From Loktanella sp. (GTDB lineage: Bacteria; Pseudomonadota; Alphaproteobacteria; Rhodobacterales; Rhodobacteraceae): a DNA stretch of 64,000 nt. This document shows, piece after piece, positions 60,600 through 64,000 of the stretch. The stretch's first letter is position 1, and each line of letters opens with the position of its first letter. The stretch covers positions 1-64,000 of the forward strand of contig JAFPBO010000030.1 in the NCBI GenBank assembly GCA_017390475.1, given 5' to 3'. Position numbers and translations under genes: made by a program. Under the pieces are notes generated by a model. That model had not been told where the DNA came from. It saw only the letters and a program-made list of their open reading frames with translations, and made no database searches.

Positions 60600-60828
60600 A
60601 ACAATGCCACGCCGGATGACGCACCGGGTTCACGCCCCACCACCGGCACAGGCCGCCCGCAGCAGGGATATTCATCATCCCGACGCGTTATCAGCATTCA
60701 TGCGCCAACGACAAGCCTGTCGGGCGAAGGGGGGTGGTGGGCAGCGCCACAGCGTTCTGGCTTCTTCGGTTCAGAAACAAAGCGAAGAGGTGTTCATCTC
60801 GTTGAGGGCAGAATCCACCCTGGAACCG

Positions 60829-62184
60829 TCAGGGAGTCTCAAACGTATTCAGCCAATCATCAAATATCCGCTTTGGACAATTTCGAGGACTTCTAAAATC
60901 GCCAAAAGGATCAAACTGCTTCTTGATTTGATCTATGTCATCGACTTGAGCAGTGCCATTCGATGCTATCAGTGTCCACATGCGATACAGATAATACGTA
61001 GGATAATGAAAGTCCTCGTTAGCTGATTTTCGATCAATGATATTAGGTCTTGCATCAAGATAGGCGACCAATTCCTCATCGGAAAGGTTTGCCGCAACCA
61101 TTTTATCGAAGACATCTCTACGAACCACTCGCGCGATGATCATGCTGGCAGCAATAGACACCCATCCCGAGAGTGTTTCACGCTTGATAGCCTCGTTAGG
61201 CAAGATGGCGACACCTCCAAGTATCTTGCCAACATCACGGATCGACACTGCATTGCGGCGCAGGATCCCCGGTAGCTGACGTTCGACTATTTCTTCAATA
61301 AACCTTTCGGGAAGCCCCATCGCCTTTGCAGTATATTCTGCGTAAGCAAGGACCGCAGATACTTCGTTATGTCGGCTGCCAGTACGATCAGGTAGAGTGA
61401 GCGTCAAACTGATAAATTTCTGCAAATAGGCGGTGGCATCAATCTCTTGGCCATACCTCGCTTTCACGCTGTTTTCCAAAGCGATCAGGTTCACTCCCAG
61501 AACAAAATGAACCATCGGAACAGAAAAGAAGTGCTTGATAACTTCGAGAACTTCGAGAGCATAGTCAGGCCTGCACCGATCAAGTTCATCAATCACGATC
61601 ACCAAAGGTGTTGGGTCGGCACCCTTAGGTCCTGCAATGAGTTCCGCCAATGCATCTCGGAAAGCCTTCATCGCCTTCTGCCGCCCCTCTTCGCGTTGCC
61701 AGAAATCATCAACCGCTTTCTGAGCCTCGGTGTTTGCAGCATCAACAAAGGCGTCACCAAGTTCATTCAGTGCTTCTTTTGCACCAAAGGTGACGACGTT
61801 GGCACCGATCTTTACTAACGGTTTAATGAAGCTCGTCGCGACCTTTTTCAGCTGTTGCATTTTCGGCTGATCTTGATGTGGAACCCGTTCAGCCAGGGCC
61901 GCGACCAAGGCGACCAACGGGTCAGAGAGATAGTCATTGGCGAAGGCGTCAAAATAGAGCGTCAGTGCTTTCCCGCTATTTTGCTTAGCATGCGCGCCAA
62001 CCCACCTCTGCAAGAAATATGACTTGCCCGTTCCCCAACGCCCATCAAGGGCGATAACTAGCGGATCCTCAATTCGATCAAGCAAAGCGGACAATGACTT
62101 GCTGACCTTTTTGCGATCAAGAATGTCGCTATCAAAAACGGTATCGTAGAGTTTGACCTCTGCCTCGGGGGGGAGAAAACGCAT
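60829..62184 (-). CDS. KAP-family P-loop NTPase
   Basis: 451 residues. Walker A is ALDGRWGTGKSYFLQRW at residues 45-61. Walker B is LVIVIDELDRCRPDYALEVL at 194-213, with the KAP-type DRCRP after it. GVNLIALENSVKARYG is the next conserved segment. No strong membrane helices sit between the Walker motifs, unlike classic KAP ATPases. Base composition is clearly more AT-rich than the flanks, and codon use differs, indicating transfer. KAP NTPases occur in anti-phage systems, but no partner gene is present. A TATAAT lies 32-37 bases before the ATG and a large inverted repeat just behind it. Confidence 0.85.
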   Translation of the reverse strand: MRFLPPEAEVKLYDTVFDSDILDRKKVSKSLSALLDRIEDPLVIALDGRWGTGKSYFLQRWVGAHAKQNSGKALTLYFDAFANDYLSDPLVALVAALAERVPHQDQPKMQQLKKVATSFIKPLVKIGANVVTFGAKEALNELGDAFVDAANTEAQKAVDDFWQREEGRQKAMKAFRDALAELIAGPKGADPTPLVIVIDELDRCRPDYALEVLEVIKHFFSVPMVHFVLGVNLIALENSVKARYGQEIDATAYLQKFISLTLTLPDRTGSRHNEVSAVLAYAEYTAKAMGLPERFIEEIVERQLPGILRRNAVSIRDVGKILGGVAILPNEAIKRETLSGWVSIAASMIIARVVRRDVFDKMVAANLSDEELVAYLDARPNIIDRKSANEDFHYPTYYLYRMWTLIASNGTAQVDDIDQIKKQFDPFGDFRSPRNCPKRIFDDWLNTFETP

Positions 62185-62215
62185 TTTGGACCTATAAGTT
62201 GTTAAGATACTTAGA

Positions 62216-62263
62216 ATTATAGCGCATATAAAATGAATAAACTGAGAATATCTCATTTATTCA
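62216..62263 (-). promoter_or_regulatory. KAP gene promoter with inverted-repeat operator
   Basis: Minus strand -10 TATAAT is at 62221-62216. Behind it, TGAATAAA-C-TGAGA (62234-62247) pairs with TCTCA-TTTATTCA (62251-62263), with one bulged C and loop ATA. The repeat covers the -35 region, as a repressor operator would. No repressor gene adjoins. Confidence 0.5.
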
Positions 62264-62395
62264 CATACCGAACAGTGTTTTTCCTAGTCGTCTGTTCGGG
62301 CCAGCACTCACCGCCTCACCCCCGCCCCCCTGTTGCCTTTTCGCCATCATCTGCCGACAATCACCGCCGGAACTCGCTTTTGCCGTGTGCGCCCC

Positions 62396-62424
62396 TTGAC
62401 CGGTGCCACCCACAGCGCTAATCA
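62396..62424 (+). promoter_or_regulatory. promoter of the ABC exporter unit
   Basis: TTGACC (62396-62401) and TAATCA (62419-62424) are 17 bases apart. Transcription would start near 62431, just before the AGGAGG of the leader peptide. Confidence 0.5.
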
Positions 62425-62458
62425 GCCCGCAATGACACCGCTTGCCAGGAGGACGCAT

Positions 62459-62518
62459 ATGACTATCGCTGATCGCTTCCTCCGCGGACGCAACCGTATT
62501 GGTGCGCCCCGCATCTGA
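62459..62518 (+). CDS. 19-residue leader peptide candidate upstream of the ABC exporter
   Basis: ATG at 62459 opens MTIADRFLRGRNRIGAPRI, then TGA. A perfect AGGAGG lies six bases upstream (62447-62452), stronger than for most genes in the window. Five of 19 residues are Arg. A promoter lies just upstream, and two stable hairpins (62519-62548, 62559-62576) lie between it and the exporter, which itself has no visible ribosome site. Translation-dependent control of the exporter is the likely meaning. It could also be a small functional protein. Confidence 0.5.
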   Translation: MTIADRFLRGRNRIGAPRI

Positions 62519-62576
62519 CACGCAGCGGCGGTTCCCGCCCTTTGCGTGCTGGTCATTCGGGTCCTGAAACGGACCC
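62519..62576 (+). promoter_or_regulatory. two leader hairpins before the ABC exporter
   Basis: CACGCA-GC-GGCGG pairs with CCGCC-CTT-TGCGTG (62519-62548). GGGTCC pairs with GGACCC (62559-62576). The first starts one base after the leader stop codon, so a stalled ribosome on the leader would alter its folding. No long T-run follows, so the mechanism may be translational rather than terminator-based. Confidence 0.45.
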
Positions 62577-62626
62577 TCCCATTACATTTCTTCGCAAGGC
62601 ACAGCACCAAAGTCTGTGAAATTGTC

Positions 62627-64000
62627 ATGCTTCTTCATCCCAAAAACGGCGCGTTCACCCGCGTCTTTGCGTTCACTTTCCGGCTCTGGTTCCGGCGGCC
62701 CGGCACCATTGCGATGATCCTGACCTTGGTCCTGATCTCGACCGCCGCCGATATCGCGGTGCCGGTGATCACCGGCCGTCTGGTCGATGCCGTGGCCGGC
62801 GGACAGGCACCATGGGCGGCCTTTGCCGCGCTTCTGGCAGCAGGGGCGCTGTCGGTCGCGGCCAAAATCCTCAGCTATGTCTGCATCATCGACCTGACCA
62901 TCCCGACCATGCGCGACGCAGAGGCAGAGGCTTTCGCCCATGTCCAGCGTCTGCCTGCGGATTGGCATGCCAATGCCTTTGCCGGGTCCACCGTGCGCAA
63001 GATCACGCGCGGGGCCTGGGCGCTGGATGACATGGGCGATCTGCTGTTGCTGGCCTTGCTGCCTTCGGCGCTGATCCTGTTGGGCACCATCGGCACCCTG
63101 TCCCTGTTCCGCTGGGAGGTCGGGCTGGTCGCCGGTCTGGGCGCTGCGGCCTTTCTGGCAGTCTCGCTCTGGCTGACGCTGTATTGGGTGGCCCCGGCTG
63201 CCCGGCTGGCCAATGCGCAGGATAGCCGGGTGTCGGGGGCTTTGGCCGATGCCATCACATCGAACAGCGTGGTGCGGGCCCATGCCGGTGAACGGCGCGA
63301 AGACGCGCGGCTGGACAAGGTGTTGGCCAAATGGGCCAACCGGACCCGGCGCACCTGGCGGCGCGGCACCTGGTCGGGTCTGGCGCAGGATATGACGATC
63401 TGGAGCTTGCGGGCCGCGGTTCTGGGCGGCGCGCTGATCGCCTATACCCGTGGTCTGGCCGATGCGGGCGAGATTGCCTTTGTCGTCTCGGCGCTGGGTA
63501 TGCTCGACGGCTATCTGCGGCAGATGGGCAATCACGTGCGTAACCTGCAACAGGCGGTGAATGATGCCGAAGAACTGGTTGAGATGATGAAGGTCCCGCA
63601 GGAACAATCCATCGCTGGCGCGGGCGCCACTGCCCTGCCCCCACAAGCGGCAGCGCTGGCCTTTCATCATGTCGATTACGGCTATCATGGCGCGGCAACC
63701 CCGCTGTTCACCGATCTGCAGGTCTCGATCCCCAAGGGACAGAAAGTCGGGCTGGTCGGGCGGTCCGGGTCGGGCAAATCAACCTTCGTCAAGCTGATCC
63801 AGCGGATCCATGAGATCAACGGCGGCACGATCACGCTCGATGGCATCGATATCGCGCAGGTGCCTTTGCATATCCTGCGCCAGCATATCGCGATCGTGCC
63901 GCAGGAACCGGTGCTGTTCCACCGTTCGCTGGCCGATAACATCGCCTATGCCCGGCCCAATGCGACGATGGATGATATCCGTCAGGCAGCAGCGCGGGCC
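62627..64000 (+). CDS. ABC exporter, fused membrane and ATPase domains (3' end beyond window)
   Basis: At least 458 residues; the window ends inside the gene. Membrane domain of about six helices (residues 20-315: AMILTLVLISTAADIAVPVI, then LPADWHANAF). The nucleotide-binding domain follows: Walker A GLVGRSGSGKSTFVKLIQRI, and Q-loop VPQEPVLFHRSLADNIAYA. The signature and Walker B lie beyond the end. This is the MsbA/multidrug half-transporter layout; the substrate is unknown. There is no Shine-Dalgarno sequence before its ATG. Confidence 0.88.
   Translation, partial: MLLHPKNGAFTRVFAFTFRLWFRRPGTIAMILTLVLISTAADIAVPVITGRLVDAVAGGQAPWAAFAALLAAGALSVAAKILSYVCIIDLTIPTMRDAEAEAFAHVQRLPADWHANAFAGSTVRKITRGAWALDDMGDLLLLALLPSALILLGTIGTLSLFRWEVGLVAGLGAAAFLAVSLWLTLYWVAPAARLANAQDSRVSGALADAITSNSVVRAHAGERREDARLDKVLAKWANRTRRTWRRGTWSGLAQDMTIWSLRAAVLGGALIAYTRGLADAGEIAFVVSALGMLDGYLRQMGNHVRNLQQAVNDAEELVEMMKVPQEQSIAGAGATALPPQAAALAFHHVDYGYHGAATPLFTDLQVSIPKGQKVGLVGRSGSGKSTFVKLIQRIHEINGGTITLDGIDIAQVPLHILRQHIAIVPQEPVLFHRSLADNIAYARPNATMDDIRQAAARA

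Noticed and set aside
60600-60828. Molybdenum/tungsten cofactor riboswitch upstream of tupB
   Set aside because: No conserved motif or stem arrangement could be found on the minus strand.

Overview
The window looks like chromosomal DNA of an alphaproteobacterium of the Rhodobacteraceae/Roseobacter group. The pointers are high GC, tightly packed operons with ATGA overlaps, a class II (B12-dependent) ribonucleotide reductase, a zwf-pgl-pgi Entner-Doudoroff unit, a trpGDC-moaC-moeA run, CimA, and gene-end repeats (a T-rich stretch followed by CCCGCCGGAGGC). The family assignment is inference from gene content; no rRNA is present.

Layout. 1-0.9 kb: end of tRNA-Gly, a RidA protein and a prepilin-peptidase-like protein without its catalytic aspartates. 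0.9-4.7 kb: zwf-pgl-pgi (minus) behind a perfect LacI-type palindrome. 4.7-8.6 kb: KefB-like antiporter, HNH nuclease, esterase and AlkA-type glycosylase. 8.6-13.9 kb: cobalamin genes cobK, cbiD, cobA, cobB and an MFS carrier. 14-25.3 kb: housekeeping (squalene/phytoene-synthase-like, cimA, cysS, outer-membrane barrel, anmK, tyrS, Fur/Mur, EamA, eno, DUF7002, DUF985 cupin). 25.4-29.2 kb: nrdJ with an NrdR-like box. 29.7-34.2 kb: tRNA-Pro, DUF192, double cold-shock protein, pdxH, fabI, gpt and an aminotransferase. 34.3-43.6 kb: ppiD-trpE, an opposite-strand YibQ-type gene, then trpG-trpD-ung-trpC-moaC-moeA in one overlapping operon.

43.7-60.6 kb is a respiratory formate dehydrogenase (FDH) region. 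It holds the catalytic, Fe-S and cytochrome b subunits, a Tat small protein, a TorD-type chaperone, an Mrp Fe-S carrier, a WD40-cytochrome c fusion preceded by a 51-codon membrane peptide, five accessory genes of unknown role (DUF3305, DUF3306, DUF6352, DUF6505 and a ligase-fold protein lacking the adenylate loop), and a divergent 650-residue polyferredoxin. A LysE exporter and a TupABC tungstate transporter follow. With moaC and moeA just upstream, metal uptake, cofactor synthesis, chaperone, enzyme and electron acceptor lie side by side. The conserved-looking unknown genes are the best candidate for an undescribed system, probably FDH maturation or electron transfer.

60.8-64 kb is more foreign in character: an AT-richer KAP-family NTPase gene with an inverted repeat in its promoter, then an ABC exporter (cut by the window end) behind a promoter, a 19-codon peptide with a strong ribosome binding site, and two hairpins. 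A second possible leader peptide, with four Cys codons in 14, lies upstream of cysS. No CRISPR array, insertion sequence or rRNA gene was seen.
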